Of a stretch of DNA of 64,000 nucleotides, positions 1 to 11,391 are shown piece after piece. The notes under the pieces were generated by a model, which saw only the letters and a program-made list of their open reading frames with translations, made no database searches and was not told where the DNA came from. This stretch comes from Scalesia atractyloides (Eukaryota; Streptophyta; Magnoliopsida; Asterales; Asteraceae). The position numbers were made by a program, and so were the translations under genes. The DNA is taken from assembly GCA_947069175.1 (NCBI GenBank), contig CAMTDV010000030.1, positions 101,084,411-101,148,410 of the forward strand, read 5' to 3'. Each line of letters opens with the position of its first letter. The first letter of the stretch is position 1.

Positions 1-2256
1 AAATGTCCATCAAACTCCAGTTCGTTTCAAAATGCACACCAACTGTTCGACAAAATGCCTCAACCAAACTTCCCCTCTTTACAACACTCCATGCTTGATC
101 TTTTGCACCAAAACCGCCCATTTCAAGCCCTTAACATGTTCAATAAACAGATTCGGCAAGCGGGTGTTGATCGTATCGATGAAGTTTCGACCACTCTTGC
201 TGTCAAAGCGTGTCGTGGAGACCCGAAACTCGGGTCTCAAATCCACGCGTTTGCGTTGACATCTGGGCTTGATTCGTTTTTGTCTGTATGTAACTCTTTG
301 ATGCACATGTATTCTAAATCCGGACAGCTTGATCGTGCGTTGGTGATCTTTAACAACTTGTCTAACCCGGACACTGTTTCTTGGAACACATTGCTCTCGG
401 GGTTTAAAGATAACAACAACGCGTTAACTTTCGCTTGTCGGATGAACCGTATAGGGGTTACTTTCGATGCGGTGACTTACACTACTGCATTGGCACATTG
501 TGCAGATTGTGAAGAGTTTATATGTGGAACCCAGTTGCATTCGCTGGTACTGAAAAATGGGATGCAGGGTGAAGGTTTTATCGCGAACGCGCTTGTGACG
601 TTGTACGCGAAATGGGAGCGTATAGCGGATGCTGAAAAGGTGTTTGATGAAATGCCTAGCAGAGATTTAGTGTCGTGGAACGCTATCCTTTCGGGGTATA
701 GTCAAGAAGGAAGTTATGAAATGGAAGCGTTTACAACGTTTATGGAAATGATTAGATTCGGATTGAAACTTGATCATGTTTCGTTTACGAGTGCGGTTTC
801 CGCTTGTGGGCATGCTAGAAACTTACGGCTCGGGAAACAGATACACGGTTTTGCTATTAAAAAAGGGTACGGAACACATGAATCGGTCTGCAATGTTTTA
901 ATCTCGACTTATTCGAAATGTGACCACATCGAAGACGCAAAATTGGTTTTCGACGGTATGGTGAACCGTAATGTAGTGTCGTGGACGACTATGATATCTA
1001 TAAGTGAAGAACACGCGGTATCTTTATTCAATGACATGAGAATGGATGACGTTTATCCAAACGAGGTTACCTTTGTCGGATTGATTCATGCTATATGTAC
1101 GAATAACATGGTGAAAGAAGGCGAAACGGTTCACGCGTTATGCATAAAATCTAGCTTTTTTCAAGAGCTAGTGGTTGCGAACAGCTTCGTTACAATGTAC
1201 GCAAAGTTCGAGTCCATAAACGACGCGATCAAAGTATTTCACGAAATCGAAAACAAAGTGATCATTACATGGAACGCGTTAATCTCCGGGTTCACTCAAA
1301 ACAAAATGTTTCAAGAAGCGTTGAAAACGTTTTCCTCTACGATCACGGAATCAAAACCGAACGAATACACGTTCGGCAGCGTGTTAAGTGCGATCGCGTC
1401 TTCAGAATCTATCTCGTTACAATACGGTCAATGGTGTCACTCGTATTTATTTAAACTCGGTTTAGACAAAAATCCTATCGTGTCGGGAGCACTTCTCGAC
1501 ATGTACGCAAAACGCGGAAGCATAAACGAATCGTGTAAAGTGTTCGACGAAATTGATAACAAGAACCAAGTCGCATGGACCGCAATCATATCCGCTCATT
1601 CACGACACGGAGATTACGCATCCGTCATGAAACTATACGACGACATAACAAACCAATCTTTCGAACCCGATTCGATAACGTTTTTATCCGTATTAACTGC
1701 ATGCGGAAGAAAAGGGATGGTCGAAAAGGGGAAAGAGGTGTTCGAGTCAATGGTCAAACATTATAAAATCGAGCCGACACCTGAGCATTATTCGTGTATG
1801 GTCGATATGTACGGACGGGCGGGGCGGTTAAACGAAGCGGAAGAGTTTTTGACCCGTATACCGGGCCGGGTGGGACTGCCCGTGTTGCAAAGCTTGTTGG
1901 GATCATGTAAAGTTCATGGGAATATGGAAATGGGGAAACGGGTTTCGGACGCTTTGTTGAAAATGGAGCCGAAAGAATCGGGTTCGTATGTGTTGATGTC
2001 GAATTTGTACGCGGAACGAGCGGATTGGGATGAGGTTGCAAGAATACGAAAAGGGATGAGGGAGAATAATGTGAAGAAAGTTGTCGGGTTTAGTTGGGTC
2101 GATGTGCATAACGTTGATGGGTCGACTCATGCTTTTTCGTCGGATGACACGTCTCATCCGCGGACAGATGAGATTTATCGAATGGTGCGGTTTTTGGGGT
2201 CGGAAATGAAGTCTGTAAAGACGGAAGATGTGATCGAGCAAGTTAAAGTTTTGTAG
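1..2256 (+). CDS. GRS1: PLS-class PPR protein, E+ type, mitochondrial RNA editing factor (5' partial)
   Basis: Single-exon PPR gene. From the ATG at 55 it codes 733 aa, but the same frame is open to base 1 and the upstream codons read like a PPR motif tail (FQNAHQLFDKMPQ), so the real start lies outside the window. Repeats alternate in PLS fashion, with hallmarks such as VFDEMPSRDLVSWNAILSGY and ALLDMYAKRGSINESCKVFD. After the last repeat there is an E domain (LGSCKVHGNMEMGKRVSDAL) and an E+ segment (HAFSSDDTSHP). There is no DYW deaminase domain. Family knowledge: E+ PPRs bind organelle transcripts and recruit a deaminase for C-to-U editing. From memory the protein is closest to Arabidopsis At4g32430 (GRS1, mitochondrial). 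The function is by homology only. No intron, stop or frameshift is seen. Confidence 0.9.
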   Translation, partial: KCPSNSSSFQNAHQLFDKMPQPNFPSLQHSMLDLLHQNRPFQALNMFNKQIRQAGVDRIDEVSTTLAVKACRGDPKLGSQIHAFALTSGLDSFLSVCNSLMHMYSKSGQLDRALVIFNNLSNPDTVSWNTLLSGFKDNNNALTFACRMNRIGVTFDAVTYTTALAHCADCEEFICGTQLHSLVLKNGMQGEGFIANALVTLYAKWERIADAEKVFDEMPSRDLVSWNAILSGYSQEGSYEMEAFTTFMEMIRFGLKLDHVSFTSAVSACGHARNLRLGKQIHGFAIKKGYGTHESVCNVLISTYSKCDHIEDAKLVFDGMVNRNVVSWTTMISISEEHAVSLFNDMRMDDVYPNEVTFVGLIHAICTNNMVKEGETVHALCIKSSFFQELVVANSFVTMYAKFESINDAIKVFHEIENKVIITWNALISGFTQNKMFQEALKTFSSTITESKPNEYTFGSVLSAIASSESISLQYGQWCHSYLFKLGLDKNPIVSGALLDMYAKRGSINESCKVFDEIDNKNQVAWTAIISAHSRHGDYASVMKLYDDITNQSFEPDSITFLSVLTACGRKGMVEKGKEVFESMVKHYKIEPTPEHYSCMVDMYGRAGRLNEAEEFLTRIPGRVGLPVLQSLLGSCKVHGNMEMGKRVSDALLKMEPKESGSYVLMSNLYAERADWDEVARIRKGMRENNVKKVVGFSWVDVHNVDGSTHAFSSDDTSHPRTDEIYRMVRFLGSEMKSVKTEDVIEQVKVL

Positions 2257-2381
2257 CGATGAATAGATTTGAAAACATGAGTTTTTTTGTTACAGGAATT
2301 GTTGAAAAATTTGAGTGTTTAAAGTTTAATGATGGGAATTTGATGTTTTGTTCAAAGGAGTTAATAAGTTATGACTTTGAT

Positions 2382-2570
2382 TAGGGGTGTAAACGAGGCG
2401 GAAGGCTCGAGAGCTACAGGATTGAATCGGTAAAAAGCTCGAACGAGCCAAGCCTTAACGAGCATGATCCGAGCTCGAGCTTGAAATACGACTCGTTTAG
2501 TTATCTAGCTCGAGCTTGAGCTTAACGTACAGAGCGAGCCTAAACGAGACGAAACAACTTATATATTAGT
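2382..2570. repeat. hAT-like repeat fragment, GAGCTCGAGC-rich
   Basis: Begins TAGGGGTGTAAACGAG, a hAT-like terminus, and runs into repeated GAGCTCGAGCTTG motifs. No matching right end was found, so this is a fragment. A related right end lies at 6620-6790. Confidence 0.45.
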
Positions 2571-2675
2571 GTTTATATATAACAAGCAAACGAAAGTTTT
2601 GAATACTTTAGGAAGCATACAACGTCACATTTGATTTTTCTCGACTCGTTGCTGCGACCAATTCTTATTATGTTT

Positions 2676-3150
2676 TAAACTTCACTTTACACCGTGTGAT
2701 TTACCTACGTTGATACGTTTACACCCTATTTTATTGAAGTCGTCTTCTCGGCGATGTTCCGACTCGGAGCAACTAGTGCCCACGGACGAGTCGAAGCACG
2801 TCGGATTCTGTAACCGACGAACATCGTTCGGCGTCTAAACTACTCTATCTACACTTTCATTTTTACTACTTTGCTGTCTATGACCTCCATCGTCGGTATT
2901 TCTCTGTGCGTTCATGGGATTTCGACTAGAAACTGGTGAAACTTGGTTGCAAATGGGTCAAGGGTTCGGGATAAGACGGATGAACCGAGCAATGTACAGG
3001 CGTTATAGGTTGCGACTAGGCGAGCATGAACCCGATTAGTTTACGATGAGTTGCAGGTTTTGCTCCGGTGGTCGGAACATCTCCGGAGAAGACGACTCAA
3101 TAAAACAGGGTGTAAACGTGTCAGCAAAGGTAAGGCACAGCGTGTGAATG
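2676..3150. repeat. Inverted-repeat (foldback) element
   Basis: The left arm (about 2676-2755) contains ACGTTTACACCCTATTTTAT and GTCGTCTTCTC. The right arm (about 3060-3150) carries the reverse complement (GAGAAGACGACTCAATAAAA, then GGGTGTAAACGTG). The arms are imperfect. No coding potential is seen in the spacer. Probably a MITE. The exact ends and target duplication could not be fixed. Confidence 0.55.
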
Positions 3151-3299
3151 TGTCGTTTACTCTATTCTTTTTTATTATCAGGGGCAAATACGTCTTTTCA
3201 CACGCAGGTGATGAACATTGATGCAATAAGGCAAACACGTAAAGTAAGACAATTTAAAAAAATAAGGGGTAAGGATGTCAACGCCCCAAACAATAAGGG

Positions 3300-3948
3300 C
3301 AATGTTTTAAAGCCGGTTTTTTAACCGTACCAGATTGGGCTTAGAAATGGTTTAACCGGTTGTATCGGGTTCTACCAGGAAGGTTCAACTAGTTAACCAT
3401 ATAATTTCATAAAAATATTACTTAAACTCAAAAAATAATCTAAAAGTTCATAATTCCATAATAAAAAAAGTTTCCAACAAAGTTCTATTAAATTGAAGTT
3501 TATGATAGGTTTATGGTATTGGAGTGTTGAATGCATCAAGTTCACGATCGCTTAAAAGATGAAATTTTGTATCATTGTCATCCTCATAACTTTGGATGTT
3601 GAACACTTATCTTAATCCTAAATAGATGTTAACAAACCATTCATATTTTTTATTATTTAAGTTGTTCTTGGATACAAACCATTCATATACATGATCTATG
3701 TAAATTAAACGAAAAAAAAATGTCATCTTTAACAAAACATTTAACTATATGCTTTGGAATTTGTTCACATGTGCGACATTGTGCTAAACGAAATCGGTTC
3801 GCTGGTTTAAATCGCTTATACCGGAAAAACCGGCAGTTCAATCCATGATTGAATACCCATTTAAACCGGGTCCTTCGTACCGGACTCACCATCGGTAAAC
3901 AGTTAAACCGGTATAACCGACTGGTTCAAACCAGTTTTTAAAACATTG
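3300..3948. mobile_element. hAT-like MITE with CAATGTTTTAAA termini
   Basis: The left end is CAATGTTTTAAAGCCGGTT. The right end, reverse complemented, is CAATGTTTTAAAAACTGGTT. Flanks AATAAGGG (3292-3299) and GATAAGGG (3949-3956) make an 8-bp target duplication with one mismatch. The interior is rich in AACCGGTT and has no ORF. TSD length and CA..TG ends fit the hAT superfamily. Confidence 0.7.
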
Positions 3949-4394
3949 GATAAGGGGTAAATTACACTAAACTATAATAGTGTTTATTTAACGATGTCAC
4001 GTGTAATGTCATTAGACTTTTTCTACATCCTAAGGTCAATTTGGTAATTTCCACTCCCCTTACCCTAAATTGTTCACCGACTGCCCATGCGCCCCTTCTG
4101 CAACACACCGACTTTGGTCTTTATAGCCAGCCACAATGCTTTCGATATTATTCGGGTCCTGTTTCGATCAATTTTGATTTCATTATTATGCAAACGCGGA
4201 AGTTCGATCTTGGGGTTCGATTTGAAATGGGTCCGGTGGATAAGTTGTTAGAGATTGTTTTATCTCTTGTATTTCCGACCGTGGTTTCTCTGTTTAATTT
4301 GGAAGTTGGATTTGTTTCAGTGTTTATCACCGTTTTATTCAACTAAGGTAAAGTAGAAGAAGCACGACTGTTGTGAAAATTAAACTGGGACGAT

Positions 4395-5000
4395 TCTTGC
4401 TTTTCTCTGCAAAAAAGGTGAGGTGGAAGAATTCTTCTCCACCAAATGTCGGATCTATCGGAAGCTTGCTTGGATTCTTTTGGGAGCATGCAGTCCATTG
4501 CAAAGAAATTATCGGACTTTAAATGTCGACATGATTTAGTTCAATGTATGCTTCATGATGTCCTTAAGCGGGCTGGGATCTTGGCAAAAAAAGAAGCCCG
4601 GTGAACTTCTTGAACCGATCCATTAGAAGGAGATCTACCCTACGGCCCACTGATATTCTTGTTTTTAGATGGGAAGGAGTGAAACACGCGTGCTTCGATT
4701 TGACAGGTGTGTCTCCCCTCGTTGGGCTAAGGGACCAGGGTTTGTGGCGAGCCTGGCGATAACCAAAGCGGAGGCGGGCAAACTAGCTAAGCACGAAAAA
4801 GCTTGCATCGAGAATCAGCACGTGTTCGTCTCGTTCGCTTTCGATGCTTTTGGCGCTCTCAGTCTCGCTCAGCGGGTTCAGCAGGTGGTAAGTATTAACA
4901 CCGCGCATGTTAAGAGGCAGAAGTTTGTGTTTAGTTGATTAGGATTTGCTATTCAGAAGGGGTAGCGTCGCAACTTATTGCCCGTCTACCTCCCATTTGT
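4395..5000 (+). pseudogene. Decayed retroelement protein fragment (C-terminal RT-associated type)
   Basis: Translation in shifting frames gives pieces such as DLVQCMLHDVLKRAGI, LRPTDILVFRWEGVKHACFD, KLAKHEKACIENQHVFVSFA and GFAIQKG. From memory these match the C-terminal part of reverse-transcriptase-bearing proteins that are scattered as fragments through plant genomes. Frameshifts and an in-frame stop (after KFVFS, 4936-4938) break it. No RT catalytic motif is present. The family name is uncertain; that it is a dead dispersed element is likely. Confidence 0.5.
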
Positions 5001-6222
5001 ATGTAATCGTCTATATTAGTGGTATAATATTAACGAGACAACGTAATTGATCCTGTAGTATCAGTTAACGAGACAACATTGTTGATCTAGAAGTATCAGT
5101 TTATCGTCTCAGACCTAAGTACCTATTTAGCAACGCCATGAAGTATGGTGTTAATTTATTTAGTGAATGGGAATATGTATGAAGAGGAATGTTATAAATA
5201 ACCATAAGTAACAAACATAATATACCAGCATTCCGCTATTTATAATTCATCATCGGTTATGAGTAGTACTTATACATGTACGTGTTGTATGTATTAGTTG
5301 GAATTGATACGAATGAATACAATTTCCCACCTCTATCCGTCTTGTTAAGTTATTATGATGCATTGAAAGTTTGATTATTTAGCTATTTATAATTAGAGTT
5401 ATATTATCACTGTCTAATGTTTTGTTTGTGATTATAAGGTGTTGTAATGGTTTCTTTATGGTATAACAAAACGTATTGCAGCAAAAAGAGAATTATTTTG
5501 AGGTCTAAACCATATATAATTTGTTATTGTTTCTACTTATACACACAAATTATTATGTATTAACTTAAACGAGTTTACACTAACTCGTGCGTTGTATTGG
5601 AATGTTAATTCTAAATTTCATTTGTTAAAATATAATTTATTAAAATTTACATTCAAATACCCAATTCAATTTGGGCACTTTAGCACAATTCAAGATAACC
5701 AGCATTAGTTTACATAATTGTTTTAAGAATCGATACTCAAAAGTTTCTTAGTAATACAAAGTAGAACAGGCATCACGGTTCCGCGCTAAACCTACTGTTT
5801 GGTACAAAACAAACACGACCAAGATTTCAGAATCGGGATCACGGTTTCACACATGTTTTTAATGTGTGTTTTATGGATGATGCTGATAAAAATGATAATG
5901 AGTATAATTATATGAAAGTTATAATAATTATAATAATATGTAAAAGATATTTGAATGAATGTTATAACCACAATAGTAAAATTATAATAACACATACATA
6001 AAGTGTGAGACTGGGGTGTATAGTCGTGACGCCTTTTGAATGTTCTTGTCGGTAAAAACAAGCAAATGTCGTTCTGATACGTCGCATTGTATTTAGGTAT
6101 TTTGATTTTTTTAACAATAGCTTCGATTACAAAAGTGGCCCGTTGTGTAGCCTGTGACGCTCCGATACGTTGCGTTGTATTTAGGAATGTCATTGGTTGT
6201 GTAGCATGTGTCGTTCTGATAC
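5001..6222. other. Intergenic, AT-rich, no gene seen
   Basis: No credible ORF. From about 6065 a short motif (GATACGTCGCATTGTATTTAGG and variants) recurs at about 6071, 6163 and 6425, interrupted by the MITE at 6231. Confidence 0.6.
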
Positions 6223-6230
6223 GTCACATT

Positions 6231-6424
6231 CAGTGGCGAAGCTTGAGATTTCCGACCGAGGGGTCGGATGTCACCAAACCTAAAATTATACCTACAAAAT
6301 TATAAAACCGGGGGGTCAAAAACGTATATACCTAAAAAAATTATACGAAAACTATATACCGGACGCTACTGTGCGAAAAGTTCGAGAGTCGGGCCCCCGA
6401 GCCCCCAACTAAGCTACGTCCATG
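6231..6424. mobile_element. 194-bp hAT MITE with perfect 8-bp TSD
   Basis: Starts CAGTGGCGAAGCTTGAG and ends CTAAGCTACGTCCATG; the terminal inverted repeats are imperfect. It is flanked on both sides by GTCACATT (6223-6230 and 6425-6432), a perfect 8-bp target duplication. No ORF. The size and TSD fit a non-autonomous hAT. Confidence 0.8.
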
Positions 6425-6619
6425 GTCACATTGTATTTAGGAATGTTGTAGTTGGTTGTGCAAATGTTTGTGAATAAAATATCAAACTTTGGTGGGTATT
6501 GTATTATAGAAAGTAGAAACGTCAATGTATATTAGAATACCATCCATATGGTGTGGCTTTTTAAGCGATTTGGTTAAGGAGTAAAATGAACCGTCACGTC
6601 CTAAGTTGATATTTGTAGT

Positions 6620-6790
6620 TATATATAATATAACATGCCTACAAGATGAGCTTTGACTCGCTTAAGCTATCAAAGCGAGTTCGAGCTGAGCAAAACTCGA
6701 GCTCTTGAGTTTTACCTTCAAGCCTAGCTCGAGCTCAAAACAGTAGGCTCGAACCGACCCAAGTTCAAGCTCGGCTCACTTACACCCCTA
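6620..6790. repeat. hAT-like fragment, right end
   Basis: Contains GCTCGAGCTC and CGAGCTGAGC motifs and ends CTTACACCCCTA, the mirror of the TAGGGGTG terminus at 2382. The left end was not found. Confidence 0.45.
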
Positions 6791-6876
6791 TATGATCAAT
6801 TCATTATAGAATACAAGTTGATTTAAAAAGGTTGAGGACTAATTTTGCAACTAGGCCAATAGTTTAAAATAAAAAT

Positions 6877-6958
6877 CGTGGACGGCAGGATTCGAACCTG
6901 CGCGGGCAGAGCCCACATGATTTCTAGTCATGCCCGATAACCACTCCGGCACGTCCAC
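6877..6958 (-). tRNA. tRNA-Ser (anticodon AGA)
   Basis: On the minus strand the 82-nt sequence has a 7-bp acceptor stem (GTGGACG / CGTCCAC) with discriminator G. The anticodon stem CATGA/TCATG encloses the loop CTAGAAA, giving anticodon AGA. There is a long variable arm (class II), and a T arm with GGTTCGAATCC, which is also a perfect Pol III B box. No CCA is encoded, as expected for a nuclear gene. All arms pair, so it looks functional. It reads UCU serine codons (AGA wobble-modified to inosine). Confidence 0.95.
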
Positions 6959-8089
6959 TTTGATGTTCGAAATGTGCTGACTCAATAAACGTGTGTTTGC
7001 AGATTAAAATTATTGCTTTTTTAAACAAAAAAAAAACTATGGTTCGTATTAATAAAACAAAGAAAATTGAGCATTTGTTCAAAGCTTGTTGTGTTCTACT
7101 GTTGTGAGCAAAAGTAAATTAGTTTGCTTTGATACCATTTTTTTATTCAACAGGTCGCATCATGCGTGGATGCGTTGTCGGTAAGGGTCTTAAACTGGTC
7201 GTGTTCACGGATATGGGTACCGTATAGGCCCGTATAGGTCTATATGATACAATTACTCACACTAAAAAAGTTGTGAACTTGTGATGGTCACACCATTGAC
7301 TCTATGTCACATTGTCACGTACACGACTCGTATAGGCTATATATGATATTGTATACAACTTGTATAAGGCTATAGTCGTATAAATGCTTTTGTTTTTAAT
7401 TTAACAAATTATATGACTTAATGTAAGATTCCTCGTTATGCGTGCCAGTTATTTGACACGACGTAAGATCCTTTGTCATGCACACCGGTTATTTGGCATG
7501 ACATAAGATTCAATTAAAACTTACGATATAAATTGATATTGATATATGCGTCGTTACTTTTCATTCACCTTTCTTTGTTTAATTCTCTTGATTCAGCTTT
7601 CTTTTATTCAAACTCTTCTAGTTGGCTACGTTGTTTGGCGGTGAATCTTCTAATGAATATGCGGCATACCAATTAGGGGTTCGTGTAATCATCTCCGATG
7701 GTGAATATCATATCAAGTATGTGTCGTATGAAACCAAACCCGCCTCATTAACATACCTACCTGTACAACTCTTTAGCAAGTGTTGCTACATTGCTACAAC
7801 TACACTCTAATTCAACACTACTGTTAATACCGTTCGTCGAAAAACATTAACGACAACAAAATACGAACACAAACATAACAAAACTTGTATCCATCCTAAA
7901 ATGTCGTCGAAACTTTAGTAAAGAAAACAAATGTAGAAGTCATTATGTTTTGACAGTACAAAAATGCATAATGCAGAAAGAAAATCTCAAGTACAATCAA
8001 GATAGTTGTTTTAGGAAAAGAAAGATCAAAGCCGCCTCTTAAATCCCGAAAGAGGAAGACCCATCACACCGATATTCCATATTTCATGT
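6959..8089. other. Intergenic, no gene seen
   Basis: AT-rich. Around 7200-7390 short CGTATAGGC/CCGTATAGG motifs recur. A 62-codon open frame near 7622 lacks an ATG and resembles nothing I know. The 3' UTR of SNU13 should lie just below 8090. Confidence 0.5.
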
Positions 8090-10213
8090 TTAGATCAGAA
8101 GTTTCTCAATTGCATCCTGCAGATCATACGAAAAAACTTTAGTAACGTTTATGTGGCAAATTAGCGCAAAATAGTTGCATCGTTAATGGCGGATAACATG
8201 AACCTTGAGCTGCTGTATTTGGGATCTCAATTGACTGCCTTCGTTACTTGTCACTGAACACGCAATCACGGGCCGAGTGACACCACATGCACGTCCGAGC
8301 GCTTGCTTTGAGGGCACGAAAACGTAGGGTACATTCTGCGAAACAAAGTTATAAATTATTTGAAAAGTGAAAACTATCAGGTTTTTCTTGTTACGAAAAC
8401 GTAGGGTGACGGTTGGCACCTTTAGATTTGGTCCCTATATTTTTAAAAGTACACAGATGGTCCTGTGGTCTACACTTTGTAACAATTTAGTCCCCAGCTT
8501 TTTTTCAAATGTACATGGAAGGTCCTTGTGTTTGCACTTTGTAGCACATTTAGCCCCTAGTTCGGATTTGTTAGCTGAGGACTAAATGCGTTACAAGGTG
8601 CAAACCATAAGGACCATCCGTGAACTTTTGAAAAGCTAGGGAGGATATCCAAATTTTTGGTCAACCAAAGACCATTCGTGTATTTTACTCAAACAAAAAA
8701 CAAAATCAAGATTTCTCATGTAAACATTAATGACCGTTTGCAAGTATCTTCCAAGAAGTAGTTAATCTAAAGGTGCCAACGTCATGATCCGTTTCGTCAG
8801 TTTAATCTTAAAAGCATCAAGAATCGTGACGTCTTTCACCTTTTTAACCTCATGATGAAAATATAAAACCACTGATCAGTGGTTCCCGATAAAAATATCG
8901 ATCTTGTCATTTGAATTAATAAAATTGATATGCGTGCTTTACGCCATCATTTTATACAAATGCTAAAACGTTATGACACTTGATCGATACACCGTAATAC
9001 ATGAATAAATAACTAAATACACATTATATTATATTATATATAAATATAAATAGTCCTTAAATACCTTATCTTCAGCAAGAAGGGGAAGATGAAGAATAAT
9101 TTCAAGAGGCTCAGCATCTGCTGCCATCACTACAAACTCCGATATACCCCTGTTAAGAGTCTTCGTAGCTGTAATCAGAAGGTCAAAATTAAAAATTAGA
9201 GCGATAAATCGACAATTATAAGAATTTGTATAGAAAAAGATAAATCGATTTTTTTTATTTTCTTGACATGAATTCATCCGAATAAAATGAACAAAAGCAC
9301 AACTCTTCAATCAACGTATTACGATTCTTCGTGATTTCATCGACATTTGTAAGTAATTGTATAAAAAAAACAACACTAACGATTTTTATGAGTTTCTTGA
9401 CATGAATACATCCAAATATGAACAATAAAAGCACAACTCTCCAATCAACATATAACCGTTCTTCATGATTTATCGATATGACGATATCTATAAGAATTTG
9501 TTTGAATTTATAAAGAAAACAATAAATCAATTTTTTTAATGTTCTTAACATGAATTCATCCAATATGAACAACAAAATCACAACTCTCCAACAAACATAT
9601 TACCATTTTTCATGATTTGAAAATATCTATAACAACTTGTATAAAAGACGGTAAAATCGATGTTTTTTTAAAGATTTCATTGAAAAAAAAAAACATATTA
9701 CCCATATGCCTCACACTATTTCCTCAGCTCCATAAAACACATTCATATAATTAATTGCTTAAATTGTCTAATATTCATGTAAAATCCACAAAACTAACCA
9801 AAAAAAAAAGTCAACGTTGACCTAATAAGAACCAACATTTGACCAACATACAAACACCAAAAACCAAAAAAGAATCATACCCATATGCCTAAAATCACCA
9901 AACACACATCCAAACTTCCAAATAAAAATTAAAAAAAAAACTAGGGTTTGTATAAAATCAAGATTTTCATACCCTCATTAGCACCCTTTTTAAGCTGCTT
10001 GTAATTAGCAGCTTGTTGAACAAGATCCAATATTGTAATGGTCAGCTGAGCATCAGCCAGTGGGTATGCTTTTGGGTTCACAGCTTCTCCTGTCTGCAAC
10101 AACAAATCAAGATTATCAAGACCCACAGGAGAAATTGATGAATTTACACATAAAAGTTGCTAAAGATGCATGAATTTTGATGGGGAAGAAGATGGGAGAG
10201 AGAAAGTTACCAT
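8090..10213 (-). CDS. SNU13: SNU13 / NHP2L1 (15.5K) U4 snRNP and box C/D snoRNP protein
   Basis: L7Ae-family RNA-binding protein. It binds the kink-turn of U4 snRNA and box C/D snoRNAs in the nucleus, nucleating U4/U6.U5 tri-snRNP and snoRNP assembly. Coding exons: 10211-10213, 9973-10093, 9065-9168, 8204-8335 and 8090-8116, total 387 nt, giving 128 aa, the usual plant length. All introns are GT-AG. Exon 1 contributes only the ATG. Exon 2 begins TGEAVNPKAYPLADAQLT, exon 3 gives ATKTLNRGISEFVVMAADAE, exon 4 NVPYVFVPSKQALGRACG and exon 5 DAIEKLLI. The NEAT.. and RACGV kink-turn contact regions are intact. Head to head with BT1 (16098, +). Intron 3 holds a TIR element and intron 2 a tandem repeat. 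No defect is visible. Confidence 0.96.
8407..8784. mobile_element. TIR element in SNU13 intron 3
   Basis: Ends TGACGGTTGGCACCTTTAGAT and, reverse complemented, TGACGTTGGCACCTTTAGAT, about 20-bp inverted termini. The interior has the common plant motif TTTGGTCCCTATATTTT and no ORF. No clear target duplication. Confidence 0.6.
9237..9680. repeat. About three tandem units (~145 bp) in SNU13 intron 2
   Basis: Each unit contains TTCTTGACATGAATTCATCC (or near variants), CACAACTCTCCAATCAACAT and TTCATGATTT, starting near 9258, 9395 and 9540. Units are diverged. Non-coding. Confidence 0.6.
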
Positions 10214-11391
10214 TTTTAGGGTTTGTGTGGGTGTGAGAGAGAAGAAGATGAAACACGGTGGCTAGGGTTTATGGTGTGAAGGGTTTAAAGATGAAGCTAC
10301 TAGGCTTTTGGCTGCTAAGGGTATTTTGGTCTTTTGGTATAAAGGTTTTGTTGACGACAACTTGCTCATTTTATTGATTCTTTTGGAATATATTTTTGGT
10401 GCTTTTCTACATTAATCTTGAAGAACTTTAAATAGATATTTTAGGTTTGAACATAAAATTTATACACATATTCAATTTTCAACATGGACTACTTAACTTG
10501 TATTCAAAACTATCTTTCACAAGCTTTTTAAGTAGATTATAATTGTGTGTCAAAAGTTCTTTTTTTCCATATATGAACTTTATTTATGTATTGTATAGCC
10601 TAGTTTACTGTCCAAGATTAAAAAAAAATACAAAATTAAGAAATAGCAAACGGATATCGCATGTTCATATCGACTAGAAATGATGCCGTGAGTCATGGAT
10701 ATGGTTTGATATATAGACACGAACTTAGATTGTTGGGTTTATTGGACTTGACGTAGCCCAAACCCCTTAATTTTATAATTTATAAGGAAAACGGTAACAA
10801 CATGGTCAAATGGCCTTCTTCCCTTCTACTTCCTTCCTAAATATCTCGTCTCTCTTTCCACCACTCTCACCCAAACTAACATGACTGCAAGACCCGACCC
10901 ACATTTTACTGTAGCAACAACAAAACTATCCTATATGAGTTTATCCCAAAATAAACCTTTTAACACGGTCTTAGAGCTCCAATAAGACAATAGTCATTAA
11001 AAAAAGTTCGCTAAGTATAAAAGAATAATTTAATTTTAAGCAATAACTCAAGGCATTCTAAGTATAAGAATACACACATTTCATATTCATCGAGAAAGAA
11101 AACCCGAACCTTGGATAAATAATGTCATAATAGCAAGAGCTTCAAATTGCTTCGACCATGCATAATGTGAGGAGCAGAATATGGCCAATGTTATTAGTGA
11201 ATTTCTTTCAACCAAGTGAGTGGTGAAGATTCAAGCTTCATTCTGGGTATTTAGATGATTGGTGTAGAATCAGGGAATGTGTATCATTAGTCTAAAAAGA
11301 TAAGATATCTCGTTGATATTCTAAATGAAATCGCTCCTCTCATGCCAACAAACGAGAGGAAAATGGAAGCATACTCATACTTGACTGTTTC
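10214..11391. other. Upstream region of SNU13, no gene seen
   Basis: Contains the 5' UTR and presumed promoter of SNU13. The stretch just above the ATG has the plant translation-gene motif AAACCCTA (about 10219-10270, minus strand). The rest is AT-rich without credible ORFs. Confidence 0.5.

Noticed and set aside
4041..4346. 101-codon open frame
   Set aside because: No domain, no homologue recalled, a mirrored frame on the other strand, and it sits just before a dead retroelement piece.
7622..7810. 62-codon open frame starting at a non-ATG codon
   Set aside because: No ATG at the start, no recognisable product.
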